Shown piece after piece: positions 45,145 through 53,472 of a stretch of 64,000 bases of DNA. Location of the stretch: positions 1,182,883 to 1,246,882 of the forward strand of contig NZ_JAULBC010000002.1 in the NCBI RefSeq assembly GCF_041060425.1. The letters run 5' to 3'. The DNA comes from Danxiaibacter flavus. GTDB taxonomy: Bacteria > Bacteroidota > Bacteroidia > Chitinophagales > Chitinophagaceae. Numbering within the stretch: the stretch's first letter is position 1; every line of letters starts with the position of its first letter. Position numbers and translations under genes: made by a program. The notes below the pieces were generated by a model. That model worked only from the letters and a program-made list of their open reading frames with translations. It did not search any database and was not told where the DNA came from.

Positions 45145-45444
45145 TTAAATATTAGCGTACAAATCAATGCTCTCGCCTTCAGCAATAGTAACCATTGCTT
45201 TTTTGTATGCAGGCTTCTGACCTTTTACAAATCCGGCTTTAGTGAATTTTGTCTTATTCTTACCAGGAACAACCAAAGTGTTCACGTCCAGCACTGTTAC
45301 ACCGTAAAACGTTTCGATAGCTTTTTTAATTTCCAGCTTGTTAGCTTTACGTGCAACTTTGAAAGCATAGCGGGTCAGTTTTTCCTGTTGCGCGTTTGCT
45401 TTTTCTGTAAGAATAGGTTTTATTAATATTTCGCTCAGTTTCAT
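45145..45444 (-). CDS. rplW: Ribosomal protein L23 (uL23)
   Basis: A 99-residue protein at the exit tunnel, the docking site for trigger factor and SRP. MKLSEILIKPILTEKANA and KIEI-type helix KLEIKKAIETFYGVTVLDVNTL are typical. Normal place after rplD. Confidence 0.96.
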   Translation of the reverse strand: MKLSEILIKPILTEKANAQQEKLTRYAFKVARKANKLEIKKAIETFYGVTVLDVNTLVVPGKNKTKFTKAGFVKGQKPAYKKAMVTIAEGESIDLYANI

Positions 45445-45471
45445 TTTTATTCAGTTGAAACGTTAGTCAAA

Positions 45472-46110
45472 TTAAGCTTCTGCAACAGCATCTTCTTCGG
45501 CGAAGATCTTAGCTGCATTTTCAGTTAATACCACTACATCTGCATTTACGATGTCGTAAGTGTTGATGTCTGCCAGTAATGTACCTTCAACAGCCGGTAC
45601 GTTACGTAAGCTCAGGTAAAGATTGTCATTGTATTCAGGCAATACGAACAATGCTTTCTTGCCGGCAACATTTAAACTTTTCAGCACTTCAACCAAATGT
45701 TTGGTTTTAGGTGAATCCAGGTTTACATCTTCCACTACTACAATTGCATTGTCTTTAGCTTTATAACTTAAAGCGCTTACTTTAGCAAGGTCTTTAACTT
45801 TCTTGTTCAGCTTAAAGTCGTAACCGTGTGGTTTAGGTCCGAAGATCGTACCACCACCTTTGTATAAAGGGTTGCGGATGTTACCTTTACGGGAACCACC
45901 AGTACCTTTTTGACGGTGCAGTTTACGGCTTGCACCTTTAACTTCTGCACGTGTTTTTACTTTGTGTGTGCCCTGACGCTGAGCTGCCTGGTATTGTTTA
46001 ACAGCCAGATAGATTACGTGGTCATTAGGCTCAACACCGAATATTTCATCCGGTAACTCAACAGTTCTACCGGTTGTTTGTCCTTTTGTATTTAAAACTT
46101 CTACTTGCAT
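45472..46110 (-). CDS. rplD: Ribosomal protein L4 (uL4)
   Basis: A 212-residue protein with the extended tunnel loop KLHRQKGTGGSRKGNIRNP (residue about 67). In E. coli L4 represses the S10 operon via the rpsJ leader; whether that applies in Bacteroidetes is unknown. It is preceded by rplC and followed by rplW. Confidence 0.97.
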   Translation of the reverse strand: MQVEVLNTKGQTTGRTVELPDEIFGVEPNDHVIYLAVKQYQAAQRQGTHKVKTRAEVKGASRKLHRQKGTGGSRKGNIRNPLYKGGGTIFGPKPHGYDFKLNKKVKDLAKVSALSYKAKDNAIVVVEDVNLDSPKTKHLVEVLKSLNVAGKKALFVLPEYNDNLYLSLRNVPAVEGTLLADINTYDIVNADVVVLTENAAKIFAEEDAVAEA

Positions 46111-46129
46111 TTCAAAATCAGATTAAAGT

Positions 46130-46747
46130 TTACTTCTGGATTAAAACGATTGAACCGTTGTGGCCGGGAACAGAACCGCTAACTAGGATATAATTCTTAT
46201 CAGCGAAGATTTTAATCACTTTCAGGCCTTTTACTTTCACTCTATCGCCACCCATGCGGCCAGCCATTCTCATACCTTTGAATACGCGGGAAGGATAAGA
46301 AGAACCACCGATAGAACCAGGAGCTCTCTGACGATCGTGCTGTCCGTGAGATTGCTCACCCACACCACTAAAGCCATGGCGTTTTACAACACCCTGAAAA
46401 CCTTTACCTTTTGTAGTACCAACTACGTCAACAGATTCGCCTTCAGCAAAAATGTCTACGGTAACAGTTTCACCAATATTTTTGTCAATTGAATAATCGC
46501 GGAATTCTTTTACAAAGCTTTTAGCCGGAGTGTTGGCTTTTGCGAAGTGATTTGTTTCAGCTTTGTTTGAATGCTTTTCTTTCTTGTCGCCAAACGCTAA
46601 TTGTAATGCAGTGTAACCATCTGAATCTTCGGTTTTCACCTGGGTTACAACGCAGGGACCAGCTTCGATGATCGTGCAAGCGGTCTGTTTTCCGTCTGCG
46701 CCGAAGATGCTGGTCATCCCAATTTTTTTACCAATAATACCTTTCAT
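46130..46747 (-). CDS. rplC: Ribosomal protein L3 (uL3)
   Basis: A 205-residue early-assembly protein. MKGIIGKKIGMTSIFGADGK, the VVGTTKGKGFQGVVKRHGF loop and MAGRMGGDRVKVKGLKVI identify it. It is separated from rpsJ by an unusually long (279-base) spacer that appears to be a structured mRNA leader ending with a hairpin a few bases before this start codon. Confidence 0.97.
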   Translation of the reverse strand: MKGIIGKKIGMTSIFGADGKQTACTIIEAGPCVVTQVKTEDSDGYTALQLAFGDKKEKHSNKAETNHFAKANTPAKSFVKEFRDYSIDKNIGETVTVDIFAEGESVDVVGTTKGKGFQGVVKRHGFSGVGEQSHGQHDRQRAPGSIGGSSYPSRVFKGMRMAGRMGGDRVKVKGLKVIKIFADKNYILVSGSVPGHNGSIVLIQK

Positions 46748-47026
46748 TTGTTTGCGGTTTTAGCCCCGCAGGTTGTAAGGACATCACACCGTTTGACTGT
46801 GTGATTCAATCCTCTGTTTGCCTTCAACCTTTTCCTTTCTGGGGAAGTACTGAAGGTAAACAAACCTCGAAGGGCTTGTTTATATTTAATGATCGTTAAC
46901 TCAGAGCTAACTTAAATTATGATCAGAGCTCTTTTCTTCCCGGCTACAGTTCCCCGGAATTTTGAGAGATGATGCTATTTATAAGAACTTAGAACTTTTG
47001 AAGCTTGTCATTGACAAGCCAAGTCA
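46748..47026 (-). promoter_or_regulatory. Structured rplC leader (attenuator-like) between rpsJ and rplC
   Basis: In the minus-strand transcript four stems can form: AAACAAGCC/GGTTTGTTT with a CTTCGA loop (about 46858-46882); TGTTTACCTTCA/TGAAGGCAAACA (46862-46851 with 46826-46815, one mismatch); ATCACAC/GTGTGAT (46805-46799 with 46789-46783); and TGCGG/CCGCA (46770-46766 with 46757-46753), five bases upstream of the start codon. The first two share bases 46858-46862, so they exclude each other, as in attenuators. A perfect palindrome GCTTGTCA-N-TGACAAGC lies at 47003-47019. Function is inferred from structure only. Confidence 0.55.
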
Positions 47027-47332
47027 TCAGGCTTTGATCTCTACTTCAACACCAGAAGGCAGATCCAACTTACTTAAAGCGTCAACCGTTCTTGATGATG
47101 TAGTGTAGATATCCAGTAAACGTTTGTGTGTACATAACTGGAACTGTTCACGGCTCTTCTTATTCACGTGAGGTGAGCGTAATACAGTGAAAATTTTCTT
47201 GCGTGTAGGCAAGGGAATTGGACCTGTAACTACTGCTCCTGTGCTGCGCACAGTCTTAACGATTTTCTCGGCAGATTTATCTACCAGATTGTGATCGTAT
47301 GATTGTAATTTAATTCTGATTCTCTGAGACAT
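47027..47332 (-). CDS. rpsJ: Ribosomal protein S10 (uS10)
   Basis: A 101-residue protein, first gene of the S10 operon. MSQRIRIKLQSYDHNLVDKSA and GPIPLPTRKKIFTVLRSPHVNKKSREQFQ (residues about 37-65) identify it. It has its own strong promoter. The usual upstream str genes (rpsL, rpsG, fusA) are replaced here by mpg. Confidence 0.98.
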   Translation of the reverse strand: MSQRIRIKLQSYDHNLVDKSAEKIVKTVRSTGAVVTGPIPLPTRKKIFTVLRSPHVNKKSREQFQLCTHKRLLDIYTTSSRTVDALSKLDLPSGVEVEIKA

Positions 47333-47361
47333 AGCCTATACCCAAAATTTGATTGGGAGCG

Positions 47362-47392
47362 CAAAGGTATGTGGATATATTTTATCAGACAA
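47362..47392 (-). promoter_or_regulatory. S10 operon promoter
   Basis: On the minus strand: TTG (47392-47390), a 20-base spacer, then TACCTTTG (47369-47362), a full Bacteroidetes promoter about 30 bases before rpsJ. Confidence 0.8.
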
Positions 47393-47440
47393 GCTTTTTC
47401 TAAAGTTTTTTTCCTCAAAAGGCCATTTTTCAGGAGTTTT

Positions 47441-48094
47441 TTAGGATTTTGGCTTTTTGCCGCTCACAAAATTATTGTTTTTTATAATAAAGCGGTAAGG
47501 GAGCATCGCATCATCACCGGCATAGTCCACCCCTATTCTCGGCGTGGCCGCAATTTCCGATGATCTTAATTTGAAATGATCGTCGGCAATAAAAATGTCT
47601 CCTTCCAGCAAACTTATTCCTGAATGACATGTATAGATGCCCATGGCTTTGGATACATTTCCCGGTCCCCTGGTCAGCGTATAATCCAGTTTCTTTTTTC
47701 CAGTCCGTTTCAGCATCAGGTCGATGCCGATCATCGGATCAAGTGCCCTTATGAGAATAGCATGAGGGATATCTTCTTCATTTGTTACAACATTAAAAAG
47801 ATGGTGAATTCCATAGCATAAATAAACATAAGACGTTCCTCCCATTGCGTACATTATTTCGGTCCGGTTGGTGCGGCGACCGTTCCAGGCGTGAGAAGCT
47901 TTATCTACTTCCCCGTTATATGCCTCGGTTTCAACTATCCTTCCGGCGGTGAGCTTTCCATCAAACGTGGTAACCAGTATTTTCCCGAGTAAGTTCTTTG
48001 CGATCGACACCACGGATTTCTGCCTGTAAAAATCAGCTTGTAATATGTCCCACTTCCCTATTTCGTTTGCTGAATTCTCTATTTTACCTTCCAA
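47441..48094 (-). CDS. mpg: 3-methyladenine DNA glycosylase, AAG/MPG family
   Basis: A base-excision repair enzyme removing alkylated purines. The 217-residue protein shows AKNLLGKILVT, the catalytic-region GRIVETEAYNGEVDKASHAWNGRRTNRTEIMY (residues about 52-84), and TRGPGNVSKAMGI, all typical of the AAG family. The frame starts with TTG at 48094, preceded by AGGAG only two to four bases upstream, so the exact start is uncertain. It lies upstream of rpsJ on the same strand and is divergent from the EI24 gene, with only 33 bases between. Confidence 0.92.
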   Translation of the reverse strand: MEGKIENSANEIGKWDILQADFYRQKSVVSIAKNLLGKILVTTFDGKLTAGRIVETEAYNGEVDKASHAWNGRRTNRTEIMYAMGGTSYVYLCYGIHHLFNVVTNEEDIPHAILIRALDPMIGIDLMLKRTGKKKLDYTLTRGPGNVSKAMGIYTCHSGISLLEGDIFIADDHFKLRSSEIAATPRIGVDYAGDDAMLPYRFIIKNNNFVSGKKPKS

Positions 48095-48127
48095 TTCTCC
48101 TATATTTATCCACTAAATTACCCTTTT

Positions 48128-48883
48128 GTGCTAAAAGAGATCATTATTGCTATACAATCTTATTTTAAAGCTCACCAGTTTATAAGGGAAAATAAATTAT
48201 GGAAATGGATCCTGATCCCAGGGTTTATATACGCAATACTATTCATTGTTAGCATGTATTTTTTCGGAAAGAGTGCCAATAATGCAATCGAATGGATAAA
48301 AAATGTAACGCACCTTACCGTTTGGCTGGAAAAAATGCAAAGTAGTTTTTTGAGCTTTTTATTTGCTATTTCCGGATTGATTCTGTGGCTGGTGTTGATG
48401 CTCTTTTACTTCTCACTTTTTAAATATTTATGGCTGATCGTTGGTTCTCCCGTTTTTGCTTACTTAAGTGAAAAAACAACGTCGATCCTGGAAGGGCGGG
48501 ATTTTCCATTCTCCTTCAGGCAGTTAGCTCATGATATTGTCAGAGGAATAAAAATTGCACTGAGGAACACCCTTTGGCAGACTATTTACACCATCAGCAT
48601 TGTATTCCTATCTTTTATCCCGCTTGTCGGTTGGGCCATGCCGATGGTTGCCATGTTTTTGGAGTGTTATTATTATGGCTTCTCCATGTTGGATTATACT
48701 TGCGAACGGCAAAAAATGAGTGCTTCAGAGAGCATCTACTTTATTAATAATCATCGCGGCCTTGCGATTGGCAATGGCTTGATTTTTTACCTGATGCATC
48801 TTGTTCCCGTTATTGGTTGGGTGTTTGCACCTGCATATGCAGTTATTGCTGCAACGCTGAGCTTGAGAGAAGAAAAAGCTTAG
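48128..48883 (+). CDS. EI24-domain (CysZ-like) membrane protein
   Basis: A 251-residue integral membrane protein beginning with GTG at 48128. It has several long hydrophobic segments (ILIPGFIYAILFIVSMYF, SFLFAISGLILWLVLMLFYF, IYTISIVFLSFIPLVGWAMP) and the family motif region LECYYYGFSMLDYTCERQK. EI24/CysZ proteins include sulfate channels in proteobacteria; function in Bacteroidetes is not established. Single gene. Confidence 0.8.
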   Translation: MLKEIIIAIQSYFKAHQFIRENKLWKWILIPGFIYAILFIVSMYFFGKSANNAIEWIKNVTHLTVWLEKMQSSFLSFLFAISGLILWLVLMLFYFSLFKYLWLIVGSPVFAYLSEKTTSILEGRDFPFSFRQLAHDIVRGIKIALRNTLWQTIYTISIVFLSFIPLVGWAMPMVAMFLECYYYGFSMLDYTCERQKMSASESIYFINNHRGLAIGNGLIFYLMHLVPVIGWVFAPAYAVIAATLSLREEKA

Positions 48884-48908
48884 AGCTTAAAGCCCAAAGC
48901 TTAAAACT
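48877..48908 (+). repeat. Heptad array AGCTTAA
   Basis: AGCTTAG, AGCTTAA, AGCCCAA, AGCTTAA in 7-base register, starting inside the last codons of the EI24 gene. Confidence 0.7.
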
Positions 48909-49003
48909 GCCAAGGCCAGGCGGGTGATATCATCGTTCGAAATGATGTGTTAGTTATGACATTATGATTTCGAGATATTTATTTTAAGTAAGACTCGCCA
49001 TAC

Positions 49004-49011
49004 TACTTTTG
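49004..49011 (+). promoter_or_regulatory. -7 element directly before the RsmI-like gene
   Basis: TACTTTTG matches TAnnTTTG and ends only 4 bases before the ATG at 49016, so the transcript would have essentially no leader. The -33 region is poor (TTTA). Confidence 0.55.
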
Positions 49012-49015
49012 TATT

Positions 49016-49726
49016 ATGACCGGAAAAGTTATTTTAATTCCAACAGTATTAGCGGATGAAGATCAGGCACTTGAAACAATACCTCCATATATTTTGGACG
49101 GAATAAGGCAGTGCCAGGTATTTTTCGCAGAAAATGAAAAGACTGCAAGGCGCTTTTTTAAGAAGATCTGGAAAGAAATGGTGATCGATGATTATAAATG
49201 GTACACCATCCACAAGGCAGAGGACGAAGTAAAAGAAGCTTTTGGTAGCCACCTGAAAAACGGGCAAACGATCGGAATTGTCAGCGAAGCCGGCTGTCCG
49301 GGTGTTGCAGATCCGGGGCAGCTGCTGGTTGAAAGAGCTCAGCAACTTGGAGCTACCGTACATCCGCTTGTTGGTCCCAGTTCAATATTATTGGCGTTAA
49401 TGGCTAGTGGCATGAATGGACAATGCTTTCAATTCAACGGATATCTTCCCATTGATAATGCTGCCAGGAAAAAGAGCTTGAAAGACCTCGAGGCCGAGAT
49501 GCAAAAGAAGAATTGCACCCAAATTTTTATTGAAACCCCTTACCGGAATAATCAATTGGTCAAAGATATTTTAAGTACCTGCAGGAATGAATCCCGCCTG
49601 TGCATCGCCGTGGATATCACGGCCAGCACACAAAGCATCATAACCAAAACCGTCCAGCAATGGAAGCAACAGCCACTGCCAGAGTTGCACAAGAGGCCGG
49701 CGATATTTCTCTTGGGAAGACCGTAA
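49016..49726 (+). CDS. RsmI-like SAM-dependent methyltransferase
   Basis: A 236-residue member of the tetrapyrrole-methylase superfamily, RsmI branch. RsmI 2'-O-methylates C1402 of 16S rRNA. The SAM-binding motif IVSEAGCPGVADPGQLLVERA (about residue 89) and the PLVGPSSILLALMASGMNGQ motif are clear. It is shorter than E. coli RsmI and its N-terminus (GKVILIPTVLADED) differs from the usual LYVVATPIGN, so it belongs to a sub-branch common in Bacteroidetes whose substrate is unproven. Confidence 0.85.
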   Translation: MTGKVILIPTVLADEDQALETIPPYILDGIRQCQVFFAENEKTARRFFKKIWKEMVIDDYKWYTIHKAEDEVKEAFGSHLKNGQTIGIVSEAGCPGVADPGQLLVERAQQLGATVHPLVGPSSILLALMASGMNGQCFQFNGYLPIDNAARKKSLKDLEAEMQKKNCTQIFIETPYRNNQLVKDILSTCRNESRLCIAVDITASTQSIITKTVQQWKQQPLPELHKRPAIFLLGRP

Positions 49727-49786
49727 GACGTGTAAGACAGTAAGACATGTAAGACGCGTAAGACAGTAAGATGGTAAGAAAATAAG
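49726..49786 (+). repeat. TAAGAC short repeat array
   Basis: GTAAGAC-based words at 7-9 base spacing (GTAAGACGT, GTAAGACA, GTAAGACAT, GTAAGACGC, GTAAGACA) directly after the methyltransferase stop. Confidence 0.7.
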
Positions 49787-49828
49787 AAGCCGTCGCAATG
49801 ACCAGAAATCTAGTCACAACGACGGCTT
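49787..49828 (+). terminator. Terminator after the RsmI-like gene
   Basis: A 9-bp perfect stem AAGCCGTCG / CGACGGCTT with an inner TGAC/GTCA pair, followed by GTTTAATTGTTT. Confidence 0.65.
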
Positions 49829-49876
49829 GTTTAATTGTTTATTAAAAATCTCCTTATTCACTTCCTAAAGCCTTAT

Positions 49877-49943
49877 GCCTGATACCTGACGCCTGATACC
49901 GTCCTCTCCCCACATCGTACATCTAAAACCGTACATCGTACAT
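49877..49943 (-). repeat. Heptad words CTGATAC and CATCGTA
   Basis: GCCTGAT, ACCTGAC, GCCTGAT at 49877-49900, then CATCGTACATCT and CATCGTACATT words running up to the stop of the next gene. Confidence 0.65.
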
Positions 49944-50332
49944 TATTTGGGTTTTATTACCGTCTCCCCCTCCATGCTTCTGATTTCATAAATGCTGTCA
50001 ACAATAAATTTTTGCATACCGCGCCAGGGAAGGGCGCCCTGGTATTCTTTATAATGGAGAACAACTTCTTTTCCGGCAGCTTCCAGTAAAGTATGGGCGA
50101 CTTTTTCGTTGACAACACTAAATTCAAATTCGTTGCTCTGCACATTGGCTTTAAAACCACTCTGAATAATCTTGCCTTCATAGGTCTTAAAGACATAGCC
50201 TTTTTTCATGAAGTAATTCAAATTACCAGCCTTCGTTGCTTCACCAAAAACCCAGAAAAAACGGAAATAGCAAAAAACAATCAGAAATAATACAAGGATG
50301 ATTATAATGTTCCTGAAAATTCTCTTTTTCAT
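49943..50332 (-). CDS. Small membrane-anchored conserved protein, function unknown
   Basis: A 129-residue protein with an N-terminal signal anchor (IFRNIIIILVLFLIVFCYF, residues 4-22) and a soluble part outside the membrane (YVFKTYEGKIIQSGFKAN, EVVLHYKEYQGALPWRG). Similar small proteins are common in Bacteroidetes; some databases label them 6-phosphogluconate dehydrogenase, which this length and the lack of a Rossmann motif make untenable. Function unknown. It lies between two heptad-array spacers. Confidence 0.75.
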   Translation of the reverse strand: MKKRIFRNIIIILVLFLIVFCYFRFFWVFGEATKAGNLNYFMKKGYVFKTYEGKIIQSGFKANVQSNEFEFSVVNEKVAHTLLEAAGKEVVLHYKEYQGALPWRGMQKFIVDSIYEIRSMEGETVIKPK

Positions 50333-50371
50333 TTTTATTGATTTGATTTTAGGTCGCGGCTCAATATATCT

Positions 50372-50440
50372 GACATCGTACTCCTAACATCGTATATCTA
50401 ACACCGTACATCTAACATCGTACATCTGCATCGTACATTG
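50372..50440 (-). repeat. Heptad array CATCGTA / CATCTAA
   Basis: Alternating words CATCGTA, CTCCTAA, CATCGTA, TATCTAA, CACCGTA, CATCTAA, CATCGTA, CATCT, CATCGTA, in near-perfect 7-base register, ending three bases before the M28 peptidase stop. Confidence 0.85.
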
Positions 50441-50442
50441 CC

Positions 50443-51822
50443 TCAAAGTCCGTATTTATCTACAAGATACAATAAAGCAGCCATGTTAATTGCACCCAGC
50501 TTTAGTTCACGAATGTTTACGGCTTCGAGAACATCACCCGCGGAATGATGCAAATCAAAATAACGCTGACTATCCGGCCTTAGTTCGCCAACCGGCGTTT
50601 TTAATTGTTCTCCCAAAGACCTTATGTCTTCTCCTCCACCTCCATCTTCAAAATCTGTAACCCCGTAAGGGGCAAAAAATGGTTTCCAACTGTTCACTTT
50701 GCTCCAGGCGCTGGCAGGCAATTCAAGACTAAAACCTCTTGGTGTAAATCCTCCCGCATCACTTTCCAGGGCGAATACATGTTTTTCCTTATTTATTTTG
50801 GCTACTGCTGCATATTTTTCACCACCGCGCGTTCCATTTTCTTCATTCGCAAACAACACAAAACGAATCGTATGCTTAGGCCTGAAACCTGTGGCTTTAA
50901 ATGCACGAAGTATTTCTATAGTTTGCACGATTCCGGCTCCATCATCGGTTGCGCCTTCGTTAACATCCCAGCTATCAAGGTGGCCGCCAACGGTTATATA
51001 TTGATCAGGATATTCCGAACCGGTTATTTCGCCAATGACATTATGACCAATTGTGTCCGGTAGCATTTTTCCGTAAGTAAATAACTGTGCTGTTATAGAT
51101 TTACTTTTTGTGAACAGGGTATCCAGCTTTTCCATATCGCGTAAGCCAACCGCAGCGGCAGGAATTTTGGGGATACTGTCCAAATAATGCAATGCGCCCG
51201 TGTGTGGATTATTGTCCATAGAGTGAGACATGGATCGCACCAATACTGCAACAGCTCCGTATTGTGCAGCCCGGCTTGCGCCTATGGCACGATAAATAAC
51301 ATTCTTTCCATAAGCTTCAAACGTGTGGATGAACTCCTCATCAAATGGAACAGAATAAAAAACAATCTTGCCCTTTAACTGATCTTTTTTTGCTTCAAGA
51401 TCATCAAATGATGTAATCCTTATCAACGGAGCTTTTACGCCACGGACTCCGGAACCAACAGAATTACCCAATGCTAATACATTTAATTGCATTGTTTGTT
51501 GTTTGCCGTTCTCAGTATAAGAGACAGACGCCTTATCCTTGCCGCCACGCACCCAATGCGGAACCATACATTCCTGTAATGTGACTTTATCTGCGCCTGC
51601 AGCTTTAAGTGCTTCCGCTCCCCACTGTTCTGCTTTTACCATTTGAGGAGATCCTGCAAGCCGCCCCCCAATTTTCTTTGTGAGATAATATAAATTGTTG
51701 TAAGCTGCCCTGTTTGTTAAAACATTATCAGATAAATTCTTTATAAACAATGAGTCTGTTAACAGATCTTGTGCATAGCTAAAAACAGGTAACAGGGCCA
51801 AAAGCAGTAACGTTTTCTTCAT
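50443..51822 (-). CDS. Secreted M28-family zinc aminopeptidase/carboxypeptidase
   Basis: A 459-residue protein with a signal peptide (KKTLLLLALLPVFSYAQD). Zinc ligands of the M28 peptidase family are visible: His and Asp in GGHLDSWDVNEGATDDGAG, Glu-Glu in FANEENGTRGG, Asp in ALESDAGGF and His in DLHHSAGDVLEAV. A PA-like inserted domain lies before it (GVRGVKAPLIRITSFDDLE). It resembles carboxypeptidase Q/M28 exopeptidases and should act in the periplasm on peptides. Confidence 0.92.
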   Translation of the reverse strand: MKKTLLLLALLPVFSYAQDLLTDSLFIKNLSDNVLTNRAAYNNLYYLTKKIGGRLAGSPQMVKAEQWGAEALKAAGADKVTLQECMVPHWVRGGKDKASVSYTENGKQQTMQLNVLALGNSVGSGVRGVKAPLIRITSFDDLEAKKDQLKGKIVFYSVPFDEEFIHTFEAYGKNVIYRAIGASRAAQYGAVAVLVRSMSHSMDNNPHTGALHYLDSIPKIPAAAVGLRDMEKLDTLFTKSKSITAQLFTYGKMLPDTIGHNVIGEITGSEYPDQYITVGGHLDSWDVNEGATDDGAGIVQTIEILRAFKATGFRPKHTIRFVLFANEENGTRGGEKYAAVAKINKEKHVFALESDAGGFTPRGFSLELPASAWSKVNSWKPFFAPYGVTDFEDGGGGEDIRSLGEQLKTPVGELRPDSQRYFDLHHSAGDVLEAVNIRELKLGAINMAALLYLVDKYGL

Positions 51823-51974
51823 GTAGGTTATAATTGGTGAAATCCTGGTTTTGTCTTCAAATATATAGGTGATTTTTAAAAGCCGGTGAATTCATATTAT
51901 AAAACGGTTACCTGACATGATTACCGGTTTTCACTTAGGAACAAATATTGTTATTTTGCTGTAAATACATTCAC

Positions 51975-53123
51975 ATGCGCATAGGTATAGTTTGCTATCC
52001 CACTTTTGGCGGTAGCGGGGTATTGGCTACAGAATTAGGAAAGGCTTTGGCAGATAAAGGACATTCAGTTCATTTTATTACATACCAGCAACCGGTAAGG
52101 TTAAACGTATTTAGTGCCAATATCTATTACCATGAGGTGCGCGTGCCGGCTTATCCGCTATTTGATTATTCTCCCTATGAAGTTGCTCTCGCGAGTACTA
52201 TGGTAGATGTAATCTTAAATCATGATCTTGATCTGTTACACGTACATTATGCCATTCCTCATGCTTCAGCAGCTTACATGGCAAAACAGATCGCTCAAAA
52301 AAGAGGTCGCAATATTCCCGTAATCACAACTTTGCATGGAACTGATATTACCCTTGTGGGCCGTAATAAAATGTACGAGCCGGTAGTTACCTTCTCCATT
52401 AATGAATCAGATGCCATAACAGCAGTTTCGGAAAATCTCCGTGAAGAGACATTCAAATGGTTTAAAATAACAAAGGAGATTGAAGTTATCTACAACTTCG
52501 TTGACATGAGCCGTTTTGATAAGAAGCCGATCGATGCCTTTAGAAAAGTAATTGCGCCTAACGGCGAGAAGATCATTATTCATGCATCCAACTTCAGATC
52601 GGTAAAACGCGTGGAGGATGTGATCACAACTTTTGCTGGTATTCATCCCAAAGTGCCTAGCAAGTTGTTGATGGTCGGCGACGGACCGGAAAGATCGGCA
52701 ATGGAAACAATGGTAAAAGATCTTAACCTGCATGATGATGTACGTTTTCTTGGTAAGCAAGAACAAATAGAAGAGATCTACGCAATTGCTGATCTGTTTT
52801 TACTTCCTTCCAATTATGAAAGCTTTGGGTTAGCAGCGTTGGAAGCGATGGCCGCAAAAGTTCCTGTAATAAGTACCAATGCCGGTGGGTTGCCTGAAGT
52901 AAATATTGAGGGGAAAACGGGTTATCTCACCAATGTGGGCGATACTAATGCAATGACTCAAAAAGCAATCGAGCTTTTAAGCAATGAGGCGTTGCTGCAG
53001 GAATTTAAGCAACACGCATTTGAACAGGCCAGCCATTTTGATATACACAACATAGTTCCGGTTTACGAAAAATTATATGCGAGGTTCTGCCGCATGGATT
53101 GTGAAGAAAAGTTGAATGCGTGA
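51975..53123 (+). CDS. bshA: N-acetyl-alpha-D-glucosaminyl L-malate synthase (bacillithiol biosynthesis)
   Basis: A GT4 glycosyltransferase joining GlcNAc from UDP-GlcNAc to malate, the first step of bacillithiol synthesis. The start MRIGIVCYPTFGGSGVLATE at 51975 is the BshA N-terminus; an upstream TTG at 51948 is rejected because it lies in a likely -7 region. The conserved TLHGTDITLVGRN, DMSRFDKKP and GLAALEAMAAKVPVISTNAGGLPEV (residues about 288-312) stretches support the call. Length 382 residues. bshB and bshC are not in the window. Confidence 0.93.
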   Translation: MRIGIVCYPTFGGSGVLATELGKALADKGHSVHFITYQQPVRLNVFSANIYYHEVRVPAYPLFDYSPYEVALASTMVDVILNHDLDLLHVHYAIPHASAAYMAKQIAQKRGRNIPVITTLHGTDITLVGRNKMYEPVVTFSINESDAITAVSENLREETFKWFKITKEIEVIYNFVDMSRFDKKPIDAFRKVIAPNGEKIIIHASNFRSVKRVEDVITTFAGIHPKVPSKLLMVGDGPERSAMETMVKDLNLHDDVRFLGKQEQIEEIYAIADLFLLPSNYESFGLAALEAMAAKVPVISTNAGGLPEVNIEGKTGYLTNVGDTNAMTQKAIELLSNEALLQEFKQHAFEQASHFDIHNIVPVYEKLYARFCRMDCEEKLNA

Positions 53124-53138
53124 TTCGGATTTTTATTG

Positions 53139-53472
53139 TCTTGATTTGGATTAAAATGATTAAGGGATATACGGGATCTATTTGAAAACAGGAATTTAGA
53201 TAAAAGGCGGCTGATTTTTTGTCTTGATCTGGATTTAAATGATTAAGGGATATACGGGATTTATTTGAAAACAGGAATTTAGATAAAAGAAGTGTGATGG
53301 AGTGTTTTGCCTTGATTTGGATTAAAATGATTAAGGGATATACGGGATTTATTTGAAAACAGGAATTGGGTAAAGGGATTTGACGCATGGTATTTTCTAA
53401 TCTTCTGCCTTAATATGAATCAGCAATAATAACAATCCCGCTGATCCTCAAATCCTATAAATCCTGGTCAAG
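53139..53472. repeat. Three diverged direct repeats plus an inverted copy (CTTGATTTGG.. element)
   Basis: About 58 bases beginning CTTGATTTGGATTAAAATG and containing GATTAAGGGATATACGGGAT occur three times (GATTAAGGG at 53158, 53241 and 53329; spacings 83 and 88). A fourth, inverted, diverged copy ends the element at 53434-53472 (about 29 of 39 positions) and includes the stop codon of aroE. This fills the gap between bshA and aroE; no gene is seen there. Confidence 0.8.

Noticed and set aside
53005..53388. A 127-residue minus-strand ORF between bshA and aroE
   Set aside because: It is made of the repeated 58-base unit, giving the repeated peptide PVYPLIILIQIK, and overlaps the bshA end. It is a translation of a noncoding repeat.
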